A stretch of 64,000 bases of DNA from Lineus longissimus (lineage: Eukaryota; Nemertea; Pilidiophora; Heteronemertea; Lineidae). Positions within the stretch are counted from its first letter, which is position 1, and every line of letters starts with the position of its first letter. A program made the position numbers and the translations under genes. Shown here piece by piece: positions 11,842-24,240 of this stretch. A model generated the notes under the pieces. It was given only the letters and a program-made list of their open reading frames with translations, was not told the DNA's origin and ran no database searches. Location of the stretch: contig NC_088319.1 in assembly GCF_910592395.1 (NCBI RefSeq), positions 374,001 to 438,000 of the forward strand, written 5' to 3'.

Positions 11842-12795
11842 CTAATCACCGTGCCGCTGATCACCATGCCACTGATCACCATGCCGCTGATCACCATGCC
11901 GCTGATCACCATGCCGCTGATCACCATGCCACTGATCACCATGCCGCTGATCACCATGCCGCTCATCACCATGCCGCTGATCACCATGCCGCTGATCACC
12001 ATGCCGCTCATCACCATGCCGCTCATCACCATGCCGCTCATCACCATGCCGCTCATCACCATGCCGCTGATCACCATGCCGCTGATCACCATGCCACTGA
12101 TCACCGTGCTGCTGATCACCATGCCGCTGATCACCATGCCGCTGATCACCATGCCACTGATCACCGTGCTGCTGATCACCATGCCGCTCATCACCATGCC
12201 GCTGATCACCATGCCGCTGATCACCATGCCACTGATCACCATGCCGCTGATCACCATGCCGCTGATCACCATGCCACTGATCACCATGCCGCTCATCACC
12301 ATGCCGCTGATCACCATGCCGCTGATCACCATGCCACTGATCACCGTGCTGCTGATCACCATGCCGCTGATCACCATGCCGCTGATCACCATGCCACTGA
12401 TCACCGTGCTGCTGATCACCATGCCACTGATCACCGTGCTGCTGATCACCATGCCGCTCATCACCATGCCGCTGATCACCATGCCACTGATCACCATGCC
12501 ACTGATCACCATGCCACTGATCACCATGCCGCTGATCACCATGCCACTGATCACCATGCCGCTCATCACCATGCCGCTGATCACCATGCCGCTGATCACC
12601 ATGCCACTGATCACCGTGCTGCTGATCACCATGCCGCTGATCACCATGCCGCTGATCACCATGCCGCTGATCACCATGCCGCTGATCACCATGCCACTGA
12701 TCACCGTGCTGCTGATCACCATGCCGCTCATCACCATGCCGCTGATCACCATGCCGCTGATCACCATGCCGCTGATCACCATGCCGCTGATCACC
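11842..12795. repeat. 15-bp minisatellite, about 63 copies, with 60-bp higher-order units
   Basis: The basic unit is ATGCCGCTGATCACC with variants ATGCCACTGATCACC, ATGCCGCTCATCACC and GTGCTGCTGATCACC. The four-unit blocks at 12061-12120, 12121-12180, 12301-12360 and 12361-12420 are identical, showing 60-bp higher-order duplication. Because the period is five codons without stops, both strands are open for about 1 kb (365 and 336 codons). There is no signal peptide, domain or splice context, so I do not call a gene. Confidence 0.95.
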
Positions 12796-12865
12796 CTGTC
12801 CTGATGTAATGCCCGATGTAATCTACCACTCGTTCTGACTTGGTAAAATAAGAGCGTCTGTCCTG

Positions 12866-13031
12866 AATCCGGAGAGCAATGCAGCTCATCCCCACATTAT
12901 GAAAAAACCCATTCTCTCGCATCCGGAGAGCAATGCAGCTCATCCCCACATTCTGAAAAAACCCATTCTCTCGCATCCGGAGAGCAATGCAGCTCATCCC
13001 CACATTCTGAAAAAACCCATTCCCCTCGCAT
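12866..13031. repeat. 54-bp tandem repeat, three copies
   Basis: Copies of ATCCGGAGAGCAATGCAGCT plus about 34 further bases start near 12867, 12921 and 12975. The array begins about 70 bp after the 15-bp minisatellite ends. Confidence 0.92.
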
Positions 13032-13709
13032 ACTGAAGGATTGGACCTCCTCTCTAACTGGACTGCAGTTGAAATCCTACACTGTGAGTCCAGTGAGAAT
13101 TGGATGAAATACAAGTGGTGTCAAGTGCTTTGCCCGAGGCTCAAATGAACAAACAATAACAATCCACATCAGACATGGATCATTCTGATCAATCAGCAAT
13201 TTGTAGTTTTGCTATCATTAGTGTCAATTGAACTGCAGTGATGCATTTGAGTGGGGCATTAATCATGCATTATGCGGTCGATTGCCGGCAGCAGGACTAT
13301 AGAGTGGGCTTATTGGGTTGCAGCGAATGTTGGGAATCATTGTAAAAAGAGGAACTAAAGGTCCATGCTGTGACCTGCTCCGGAACCCAAAAGTACATGG
13401 CAGATTAACATAATTTTGGTTGAAGAACCCGATGTTGTTGTGAATATGATGGCCCGTTTCCCTAACCGAAAGTCATGCACATTTTCCAAAATCACGATCT
13501 CCAGATGTCTGCCTTTGATATTACTATGCCATCCCTAAGGATAAAACAAATCTCTTTGAGACCTTAGAGGCAGAATATCATTGTCATAACTGTCTGGAGA
13601 GGACTCCATGGAAGAGGACTTGATATCTGAGATAAAACTTGCCTCAGTCTTCTTCCGTGGTCAGCGAGGTGAAATGAGAGTCAGCATTCAAGTAGGAGGT
13701 ATTGCTCCA

Positions 13710-13853
13710 GAACAGTGGAACTTCCCTAAGCAGACACATCGGTCCGCCGGACAGCCTCTCTTTTAGGGACAGTGAGTGAGGACACCTCTCTATCAATATA
13801 AGGACAGCAAATGTCAGTCCAAAGGGTGTCCTTGATGTAGAGGTTCTAATATA
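13710..13853. mobile_element. MITE-like element, TIR family 1, copy 2 (inverted)
   Basis: It begins ACAGTGGAACTTCCCTAAGC and ends GGGTGTCCTTGATGTAGAGG then TTCTAATATA. This is the reverse-orientation counterpart of 3795-3976. The interior is diverged and shorter. Confidence 0.6.
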
Positions 13854-16800
13854 ATGCCAGGGATACTGTCTGAAAGTGCACAACAATAGATGATGAGCAT
13901 CAAGCATTTAAGCACCTCTTATTATCTGATTGGTCAATTTGACAAAGAGCGTGTAGTTTAGTTATGATTGCGGAGATAGAAATCCCTGGATTGGCCTGTA
14001 TTGGAGAATGGCTCATGAACATGTGGGCCTGAAGTGCCTTAGAATCCCTTGCGTTGATGTGTCAGATGGATAGTCCATCAGCCGCCTCAATGATCACTGC
14101 CACATGCTGAAGTCTTAGGGCCTAAACGAATGTCAACTTTAAGCACACAACAGACCAGCGTTTCTATTGCAGCACTGTGAGCTAAAGATTGCCAGTCTGC
14201 GAATGCAAATATTGTGGTTTGCAGTACATTCTCCGCGGCCGTGGTAACTTTCCAATGAACCCTCCTCCACTTAGCAAACAGCACAGCAACAGTTCCAAAC
14301 ATTCGGCAAATTTGGTAATATTTACCAAACGATATTACATTTTCCAATGAAGCATTTCTGTGTGGCCTTCCCATCCATCTATGTTGATGGACGCCCCATT
14401 GCTCGCCTGGTTGTTTGTCAGTGACACTGCTCAAGTTTGCTCAAATATTTACGGGAGAAGACCATCTCGCTCTTATTATACTTGACATCGTTCTTCTGTG
14501 GTCGATGTGATGTTCTTCTTGGTTTACCAAGGTTGTGGTGAAAAAGATGAAATGGTGGCTGACAGTACGTGTTATAGCTGAACCTCTCGGGTGGAGCTGT
14601 ATTTTCTCTGAAAACCTCTGATGTGTCCTCGGTTGTGGCCAACAGCGATTTGTCTGTGTCAAGCGTCAAACTAGCTTCAATTCGCTCTTCATTGAACTAA
14701 GACTGACTTTGACGATACCAGCGATCCATAAGTGAGCCAGCGCAGGTATTTGAACAGAGATATCTGCATTCCCCGCCATCTTGTTACAAGCTCACTACAA
14801 CCCAATCGCTTGTAGGAAGCGATTTAAAACGTGTCTGTGGAGATAACTCATCGAAAAACATTTCCTGTTCAGTCTGCCATGATTGAAGATGGGCATTCTT
14901 AAGCGCCAAGCAGACATGTGATTTGGATTGCTGCGACCTGTGAGCATAGTCGCTGCAATGTGATAAAAGGATCTCTCCTCTGCGGGTTAAACAGGTAATC
15001 GCAAGGTGTGATATTGATCACAAATGGCTGTGGTCACTGACTCTTGTCGCGGGGCCTTATGATGGCCACTGCAGATGAGTGAGTCCGTGTGCGTGCGATC
15101 ACAATTGCAGCAATATAAATTCCGCTCTTTAGGCCCACTTGCAGTTTTTATCATGCAGACATGCAGTATTCATCACTGTGATGAGTGACAAGAGTATTGG
15201 TAGTCTGTGGGGTTGCAGTTTGGGGACCTGTGATGGAATTATCGTACATTGCAGTGATGACTGCTTTTCGTCACATAAACCTTCAATATTTCTCGCTTGA
15301 TGCTGATATCATGGTTTCTGCAGTAAAAATCCCAAGTCTGCACTTTACTTAGTGACTTAGTAAAGCTTGCAGAGACTGGTGATTTTCGTTGCAGCAAAAT
15401 GAGGTAAAAATGTTGGCACCTTGCATATTTCAATAGGTTTAGTTATTACATTCTTCAGTTTGTTTTTACGTGATGTCTTGTTAGTCTTGAGGAGACATGA
15501 CTTGCTCCTCTTGAAAACATGTTCAGAGGCAGTTGTTCCATCAATGAATCAGAGGGCGGGGGGGGGGGGGGGGGTAGATCGCATATTTGTTTTCGGAGCT
15601 ATTACATGTCATGTTTCAGCTCTTGTAAGCTGTTGGAGTGGAATGAATGACTCCGGCAAAAACCTTCAAGAATTTCAACGATGATGTGAAGTATGGATTC
15701 AGTTCACTGAGTCCATTACAAAACAACTCATCGGAAGACATGATTTAGAGAGAATGAAGTTCTTTTTTTAACAAATGAAACTCTTAATGTCAAATATTTG
15801 TTGATTTATCAAGGAGGTATTCACTGTTAGATTCTCACTGTGCTCTGGTGTGTCGTAGTAACTTTCGTTACCAAAATGAAATAACATTAAGATAGGCCTG
15901 TCATTGATTTTGTAGAAGTGAATTACAGGCATTTATACAAATCTGATGTGTTCATGGAAATGAGCAGATCAATTTGTAAATGTTAACTGTCCATGACCCA
16001 AGATGGCGTGCACACGATATCGTCCGGATTTCTTGGCTCGATGGCGATTTCGACCAAAAACACAGATCCGCATTTTCCCGTTGTGTTCATTTAGTTTCCG
16101 CTTTCAAAGCTGACGTAAATTACCTGAGATTGAAGAATCTTGTTCCGATTTTGCTTTGAAGATCTCCTTCTCCCTTCTAGACAAATAAAACCAAAAGCTT
16201 GAGGATAAATTGAACCAGATCTTGTTATCCGCAGGTGGATTCAATCACATGGTAGTGAAACCTAACCTCAGAAACACCTTACGTTCTCCGCTAGATTCAA
16301 TAAACTCAATTGACCGTGATGTTTTTATTTTCGTAAAAAGACTAGATTTTGAATGAAAAAAGGTAATTCGTATGATTACAGACGATATCGAATGCCATTT
16401 GGGTGTCAATGATATTTGCCCTACAAATCTGAGTAATTTCACTAGTTTGTCGAGATTAGCTCTGCTTCCCATAGTCCTTGTTGAGTTTAGATTCCCTTCT
16501 CTTGGCCCAGAATTAGAATTGGACACATTTGAGTCGATTAGACCGCAGACTGGAAAAGTGAGAAAAGAGTCATTTATCCAAATAATAACGAAATATCAGT
16601 GAATGGACGACGAACTTTTACATAAATAACTAATTCAAGCATTTCCCTTAGAGATTCTTTGATCTTTTGTGCGACTAATTTTGCACGTTTGTGTCAGGTT
16701 TAGTTGAATATTTTCTTACATTTCAGCTGAATTAAATAGAACCGGTGAATTATTATTGTTGTAAGATTAGTTTGTGTTAACCCCTGTATGGCTATAGAGG

Positions 16801-17034
16801 GCATTTCATGGTCAACTCAAGACCTACCTACAGATGGTCGAGGGAGGTCATTAGTTTGGTCATGCTCATTCACCCCATCAAGGCTTCAGGTCCGCCCAAC
16901 ACGGGACGAATACTGAGGGGGACCTGAGACACCCCAACTCCATTTCTCCTTTTCAGTACTATGCACAGGTGTATCTCCCTGTGGTGATATTTCAAACAGA
17001 TCTTTTAAAAGGTGTCAGAGAGAGTCACCCTCTC
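13854..17034. other. Intron 1 sequence, no gene recognised
   Basis: Contains a G17 tract at 15558-15574 and otherwise AT-rich DNA. Open frames of up to 115 codons show no known motif. Confidence 0.5.
15558..15574. repeat. G17 homopolymer tract
   Basis: Seventeen uninterrupted guanines following AGAGGGC. Confidence 0.9.
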
Positions 17035-17135
17035 TGTCACATAACGACGCGGGCCGACCAGGAGTTGAACCTACAACCTCGGAGGTGAGAGGTGAGGTGG
17101 TTAATCTTGAATATGAGTTACCACTGCGTCATGTT
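17035..17135 (-). mobile_element. tRNA-derived SINE-like head
   Basis: Read on the minus strand, it has an A-box-like GCAGTGGTAACTC and, about 50 nt later, the B-box match GGTTCAACTCC. GACGC near the start and GCGTC near the end can pair as a remnant acceptor stem. Extra sequence between the boxes argues against a functional tRNA. Confidence 0.5.
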
Positions 17136-18764
17136 TCGATTTTTTTGTGTCCAACCCATGATTCTATTTGCTCGAAGATTGTTGTTAAGATTCAGGACGC
17201 CAGACAGCCACTTCATCTCCATTACGTAAGATTATGTACTCTCTAAAGACGCAATTAGCCAGAATCAATATGATGGGGATAATTTAGATGATATCTATCT
17301 TGTCTGAGCAGATAAACCAGATACCACTTATTCCAGCACGCAGGCATTGTTCGAGGACAAGAGTACAAAGATGCATTATCAACCCCCACAACTAATACTT
17401 GCTTAAAGTGATCTTATCCAGGACATCTGATTGTGACTTTGTCTTCATTAGGCATTCCATATGGATGTCCCATTAGCCAAGGAGTTGCTCCACTCGAAAT
17501 TTTGTGATGCTAATATTGACTAATGAGGCATTTTTTTGCATGATACACTCTGCAAGATGATTCTGGGGTTGGGCAACATTCCAGACAGTTATGAAGTTGA
17601 TATCATCCCAACAAGAAGGCCATGTAGAGTATAAGGAATCTTGAAAACCTGGACTCCTAAAGAACGCAATGCCTGATGTGAGAAAATGGTAATGTGATTT
17701 TTAAAATCCATACCCGTCCTGCTTGACTCGCTCTATGTTCCATTTACATTCGATATTTACTATTTCAATATCATTTTCAAATCATGGTAGGAATTTATAG
17801 TCTCAATGTTCAAAATCGCAACTGGACAATTAAATCTTTGGTGAGGCAGATGAGATCACAGCCAGAGTGAATAATGGTGTTATTGATCACGAGTGGAAAA
17901 GAAAAGAATGAACTCTTGATCAACTCCTTAGAAGGTACTGGAGCAGAAGGATGGACGCTGTTATCAGATAGTCTCTGACATTATCACAATCAATTATGGT
18001 GCTATGAAAATCAAATTAGGTAAACTGGATTGATTATTGTGATAATTGATTTTATCAATTGATAGTTTGATTGGCATGTTGGAGATGATATTACATTACA
18101 GTGCTGGGGCGTTATTGGATGCAGTCAATGGATTTGATGAGGGTTTGAGGAACTCTTCTAAGCTCTCCTCGGACTGCAGCTATGGGAAGATGTAGCCCTG
18201 AGCAATCTCCATCCCATAGTGCTCAGGTCAGTCATTGTTGTGGTTGGAGATTGTCTATTGAGAGAAGTGTTGTCATGTGATGTATCCATCAATGTACACC
18301 AACATTAAAAAGTTGTTTTTATGTACATTGTCACTCCTGTATAGCATTGGCAATATAAAAAACCCAATAGTTCTATCTTTATGGTTCTACGAGTCCATTT
18401 GATAGGCGTTCCATCAAATATTGTACTTTTAGATTTCTTTCAAAAAAACCTTTGCTCAAAGTTATGTATCTCTTGAAAAAGCTTTCAATGCCCTGAATCA
18501 CATACATTGACTTTATATTTAGTACACAGTCGGCTTTATAGGTTATCAATTATGAAAGAAAACTTGTCATAATATCATTCATAAACTGACCCACATCGAG
18601 ATTCCTTTTTTGTAACAGTGACTTTCCTTAGAAACTGTACAGAATGTTCGAGTATGATGTGTATAGGACCTGTCACATGCCATTTTCTCACACCCATTCA
18701 GCCAAATGTGAGGTCATAAGTTACCACTTCACACATCGGGAATTTCGTGAGTTTGATATCATTC

Positions 18765-19359
18765 TTAAAGGGAGACTATAGGCTAGAGGAGGCAGGTCGG
18801 TCAGCTTAAGTTACATGAAGTTGTCAGTAGGAGTCTCTCCTATCTCACAATACAGCAAAACTGTCTACTTGCATGAGGAATATCCTTATCGCTGAATCAA
18901 ACAGAGACCTGGCCTCAACTATGCATCAGTTAAACACCGGTAACATGACCACTCATGGGACCAAGGTTGAATGATTGCGTTACTGGGGTGGTCGCGGTAG
19001 TGAAATTGAAAATCCGGGGACAAAATGCATGATTAGGTTTTCCCGCCAAAATTGTTGAACTTATTCATAAGTTCAAAATTCTGAAAAATTTTCAAAGCCA
19101 AAAAATATTTTGGGGCTGATGATGTTTCTTCATTTTGAGCAGAAAAAAAACAAGTGAAAAAAATATTTGGACTTAGACATTTTTTCATCCTTCAGAGTTG
19201 AATTTTTCGTAAGTTCAAAATTCTGAAAAATGTTCAAAGCCAAAAAAGGCGATTCTTGGTCGTCATAGCGGGATGGTCGCCGACCAGGATTCCACTGTAC
19301 TCATCACCTGAAAGCTACCAATCTGACTCCCTAGCCCTGCCTATAGTCCCCCTTTAAAG
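18765..19359. mobile_element. MITE family A, copy 1, interrupted by a family B element
   Basis: The left end, TTAAAGGGAGACTATAGGC, pairs with the right end GCCTATAGTCCCCCTTTAAAG as terminal inverted repeats. The left part (GGTCAGCTTAAGTTACATGA and AGTCTCTCCTATCT) matches the uninterrupted copy at 55146-55347. The extra roughly 360 bp is the family B insert. Confidence 0.75.
18936..19299 (-). mobile_element. Family B interspersed element nested in a family A copy
   Basis: It begins near ACCGGTAACATGACCACTC and ends GACCAGGATTCCACTGTA. It shares GATTCTTGGTCGTCATAGCG and GGGGTGGTCGC with copies at 48943-49102 (opposite strand) and 58301-58469. This copy is expanded by a direct repeat: AAGTTCAAAATTCTGAAAAA occurs near 19070 and 19210. 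Confidence 0.65.
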
Positions 19360-22300
19360 TGTTTTAAAACGTCTGCCTCTCAGAGTCTACACAGCCAATG
19401 TATAAATACCTCAAATGATATGAGGACATTCCAATCATTATGTGTTAGCAGTCATGTCAACTCGTGGGCACTTATAGGACATATCAGACTTGTATAATCT
19501 GATATGAGATATGCTTGACTGCATAACCCCACGATCCCACTCCTCAATGTTGAATCAGCGCTAAAGTACTTCAATGTGGAGGATTTTATTCTGATTTCAA
19601 AACAAGAAATTTGATACTGTGAACTCCATTATGGTGTTGGCATTTAGCGGCCAATTACTTGATGTGAATTTTGATTTAAACTTAAAAACGTCTTTGGGAT
19701 TTGTTGGGGCTAGAATTCAAAGCCAGGAGCTCGGGGGTCAAATTGGTAGTCTTAAGGTGCCAATTATGCTGGTAACACGGTTTTGTTTGATCCGGTCATA
19801 GTCTCCTCCTCACACAAGTGTGCATAGTTTACCATTGTATTGTGATAGGAGAGATGTCACCTATGAGATGTCATGTATGGTTTTTAATATTCAAACACTT
19901 ACTTTTAACTACCTTAGCTTTAGTTCTCTCTGCAGGAATAACTTGGTCCAACACAATATTTCAGTTAGCCTCGTTACGCCAGGAAATTACCTTAGGGTCT
20001 ATTTAAAATGTGGATGAAGTGTATTTAGCTCAGGTGGAAATATTTCTACATGAAGGGACTGTTAAAGTGATGGTTCCCCGGCTGTATAATTCTATTTTTT
20101 CCAAAGGACAGTTGAATAATTTTTGTCCTCAATTCGGCGTTAGACATTGCTTCAGGGTCAGGAAACGTTAGCAGAAATATTGAAAGCCAAACATTTTTAT
20201 CAAACAAACTGTATTTGAATTATAGGCGCAGATTCGAATGATATAATTTTGAATGGATGAGTTAACCTAGAGTGTATAATTTGGGCTAATCTATTTCTAT
20301 CCTTTCAACGTGGTGAAAACATGTTTGGAATCGATCCAATTTTTTATGGTTTGGTGTTCCTTTGGTTTTCTCTTTGAAGAAAAAATTAAAAAAATTATGG
20401 CGCATAATTGTTTTTTATGGTGTTATTATGGTAATCTATGCCTGAATGGACGACGAAATATTAGTTAAGGAAATTCATATAAGTTTGAAGGAAAAAAAAA
20501 GTCGTTTACAATGCATGGTGATCTAGAAAGTTTGAGGTTCAGATAATCGCCCAGTCAAAGTGTTGTGGAGGTTTTTCTACTTCATAAAATTCATTATAGA
20601 GAGTAAAGTACAGACTACAGAAAAAGATTTGTTCTTTGTAAACAATTATGTGATTTATATTGGTCGCTGGTGTGTCGAAACGAGGCCTGTGCTGGCTGTC
20701 TTCAAGGTATAAACATGGAAAGGTCATCGATGAATCTCTCATAACACAGACTATAAGACTCTAAATGATCCTGACTGAGTCTTCTGGATTTCACATGTCC
20801 CCAAATCAAGGGGGTTGATTATGTAGCAGTTAGGCTTTACCCCACCCCCACCCCAACCCCATTCACAGATTGACACTAAAATTGACAGGGTCGGTCCCTG
20901 CAGATTTTCTTGCCGACTATTTTCTGACGACCAGTAGAGAAAATCTTGATGATCTGGCACATGACATATCGGAAGACTCCTTTCATACTTGCTGGGCATT
21001 GGAGAGTAAAAGGGGTTTGTAACAGTGTAAAGTTTATGGGAATCCCAAAACGATTTGTCCCTGCCAAATGTACCCAAATCCTACTAAACTAACAGTGTCC
21101 ATCCTAAAAATCCCAGCCATTCTTGCTAATCCCGTTTTAGAAGTAAAAATCTCCCCTTTGAAGAAGTGTCCAGCTCGGTTGTATTCTGACCGATTATTGT
21201 TCATGGTTCAAGAAAGGCCATGATCGTCAATACCCCAGAGATTAGAACCATAATGAAATCCATTGTTCCCGGGACATGCTATCCTAGGACATTTCAAACT
21301 TTTCCACCGGCATCGACCATTTCTCCTCGCATTCCAAACTGAATAGGACTACCTGGACAGATATGTTAGTGCTGCCATCTGGTGATAGTTAAAAGAACTA
21401 ATGATGAGTGGTAGTGTTGTATCTCATCTTGCAATGTTTCATTTCTCCTAAAGATGTCGATACTGCTGACTGAGGAAGCCCGACATTGATCTTTGAGAGA
21501 GTTTCTGATAAGAATCGGCATTGCCATGATTTGGTGAGGATGAGGGGTCGAATTTCAAAAATAGGCCTACTCTTGAGGCTGCCTACAACAGATTATCTCT
21601 GGTAATTTTAATAATGTTCTCCAGCTCTGGTGATACCCATGGAAGAAGACAGCATAACTCTTAGATAATCAATGAAATGTGGCTGAATTGTTCCAATTGA
21701 TTTGGCGCCTAATGGTGCATGGTGGTGCCTGATGGGTTCGTATAATTCACCATAAATAACAAGATGAAGCGATTTATGAAACGGATATCGCAGAGATGCT
21801 GGATGAGGCTAAATTAGTCAAATCTTGCCGGAGCCCAAAAAGGTGTGGACATTTACTTCTGACAGTGACTGTAGGATCCGTCTGATGAAGCATTTCGCGC
21901 CTAATCCATTTCACAATCAACCATAGTGGGATTTGTTTCACTTATTGTCGGAGAACAATCGTGTCTGCGGATAGAGTGGTTGACCAATCGTCTCGGTGTC
22001 TCATAAGTTATGGATTCCATCACGTCAAATGGGAAGTGATAGCTTAGGCTGTCGTCTGGTGAACAATCTGTAGGACTGGCCTGAAGTCTGAAGTCCAAAG
22101 ATTTGGGGTGCGGGCTAATACACAGTAAAAGATGTGATCATCAGTTTTGGAAAGGTAGTTACAAACTTAATAGCCATAACATACTAAATATCCTCGATTG
22201 CGAGTCAGTGTGCGATGTCTCTTCAACTGGTCGTTATCAGTTCCACGTTTTGCCACAGCATAGCAGCTCCAGTCTTAACAGCAATAATCCAACTCTGAAT

Positions 22301-23394
22301 GGAGCCCTCGACACGATGGAGTACACAACAAGACTTGTTCTGACCTCTGTAACATGGTACAATAACGTTTAGGAATACCGTTATTACCCTCTCGTCTCTG
22401 GGGACTTGGGATACTTTGTGGAACAATACGTGGAGATTTGCAAGATTATTCTGTCTTGGGATTTTTACGAGTAATATTTTCTGAAATGTTGGATGATGCG
22501 TTTAACGTGTTTATTGTTGCATTATTGTCAAAAAGTTTATCTTCATGATGCAGATTCTTCCAATCTAATGAACTTAATTAATATGTAGATGCTTTTCCTA
22601 TGAATTACAACATTTAGTGATGAGTAGCGTCCTCTGTAAAGAACTTTCGATAATTGCTGGCACAGGATTTTAATTTGTGTGAAATTTCGGACAACTTTCG
22701 GATTTGAAATTTTTGGATGTCTCCTTGATTCTTGATATCAGAGTTCTTCCCATCTCTGGCAAATTTCCTGCTACTTTTTCAAAAGATTTTTAATTAACCC
22801 CCCAAAACATTATTTTTATCAACTTCTTAAATAATTTTAAAACTCTTTCTGCCTCAACATAACATCTATGTGAGGCTGACACAGAGTTGAAGTTGGACGC
22901 CCTCTCCATATTCCTCTGTTGCTTTCTACTCCATATTGTGTTGAAGTTCAATCTGGGTATCTTATCTCATCGAATAATTTACTGAGGATTCTGGATCATA
23001 CTAAGCTAAGATTTAAAATTTAAATGCAATCATGACTGTTGAATAGATGCATGAAGTGCGTCTGGATTATATTCTCAACAATCGCCAAAGTCATTTCTCG
23101 GAACAGGAACAGACTTGTGTCACGTTCCTCTGATGTCTTTGTGATGTAATGAAATATTCTCTCCAGGTTGGTAATTCTGTAGCATTAGGCACTGAAGCCC
23201 TTAGGCAGAGTTTCCTTGGTGTGATTATACAACCCTACTCGTTACTCTCTGGTGGGGGACTTTTGACTGGAGTTAGTAGGTTCATTTTGCTGTCTCCAGG
23301 AGTCTTGAAAAATGAGGTTTTCTCGAAATTCTCTTGGTAGGGGGTGAGTTGGTTGTTGCCTTTCTGGGTCAGTTGACATCAGACCTTGTTTTTG
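19360..23394. other. Intron 1 sequence, nothing recognised
   Basis: AT-rich sequence with only short motif-free open frames. No tandem array or clear element termini were noticed. Confidence 0.5.
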
Positions 23395-24240
23395 AACCAA
23401 ACCATCTGTAGCATCACAATCAGTCGCTGGACAATCGCTGCCTAGTAGTCTGATAAATTTGACCAACTATTCCTTGGCCACAAATACTAGTCAGTTCATT
23501 GTGAAAGGTTGTTTTTATTGAAAGTGTACCGACCCCTGAAGTCCTGACTTAGATTCATGGCAGGTCAATATCGGTCTCCTTCATTGAACTGAACCATCTG
23601 CAGCATCACAATCAGTCGCTGGACGATCGCTGCCTAGTAGTCTGATAAATTTGACCAATTGTGACCCGTTCTAGCAAAACCAGTCGCATGTCGCACAGAA
23701 GATGAGCCTAGATGACACCAGGAGATAATGGAAGAAATTGATGTCCTCAGATTTCACAAATGGCAGACAATAGTGAAATAAACAAACAGTCTATCTCAAC
23801 CTGCCAAGCTCAGAGGGACATGCGACTGGACCGGTCACAATGATTTCTTGGCCACAAATACCAGTCTGTTCATTGTGAAAGGTTGTTTTTATTGAAAGTG
23901 TATCGACCCCCCAGGTGCAGCCTTAGATTCATGGCAGGTCAATATCGGTCCCCTTTATTGAACTGAACCATCTTCAGCATCACAATCAGTTGGTAAACGA
24001 TCGCAGGTCAAAAGCCTGATATATATGAACTGAAATGTTGGTCACGAGTATCTGCCAACTCATTCTGACAGGTTGTTATTGATATATACTGCGCTGACTC
24101 CCAGGTGCTGACTTACTTTCAAAGTAGGCCAATATCAGTTATGGGACCAAACCATCTGCAACATCAGGATATTCGGAGGAAGGTCGCTGCCCAATAGCCT
24201 GGTAAATATTGACCGAAATATTATTTCAGCCGACGCATTG
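23395..24240. repeat. Degenerate tandem duplication of about 190 bp, four copies
   Basis: The landmark ACCATCTGTAGCATCACAAT (and variants) recurs at 23401, 23593, 23967 and 24151. Each is followed by a shared CGATCGC, CTGATAAATTTGACC, GGCCACAAATAC and GCAGGTCAATATCGGT series. The larger second interval (374 bp) is explained by an insert at 23657-23842. Confidence 0.85.
23657..23842. mobile_element. About 185-bp inverted-repeat insert inside one tandem copy
   Basis: Copy 1 of the array reads TTTGACCAACTATTCCTTGG without interruption. Copy 2 reads TTTGACCAA, then this insert, then TGATTTCTTGGCC. The insert starts TTGTGACCCG... with CCAGTCGCATGTC and ends GACATGCGACTGGACCGGTC followed by ACAA, an imperfect terminal inverted repeat. 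The empty/filled comparison supports a mobile insertion. Confidence 0.7.

Noticed and set aside
11707-12804. 365-codon plus-strand frame and 336-codon minus-strand frame
   Set aside because: Both are read from the same 15-bp minisatellite. A stop-free five-codon period explains the length on both strands.
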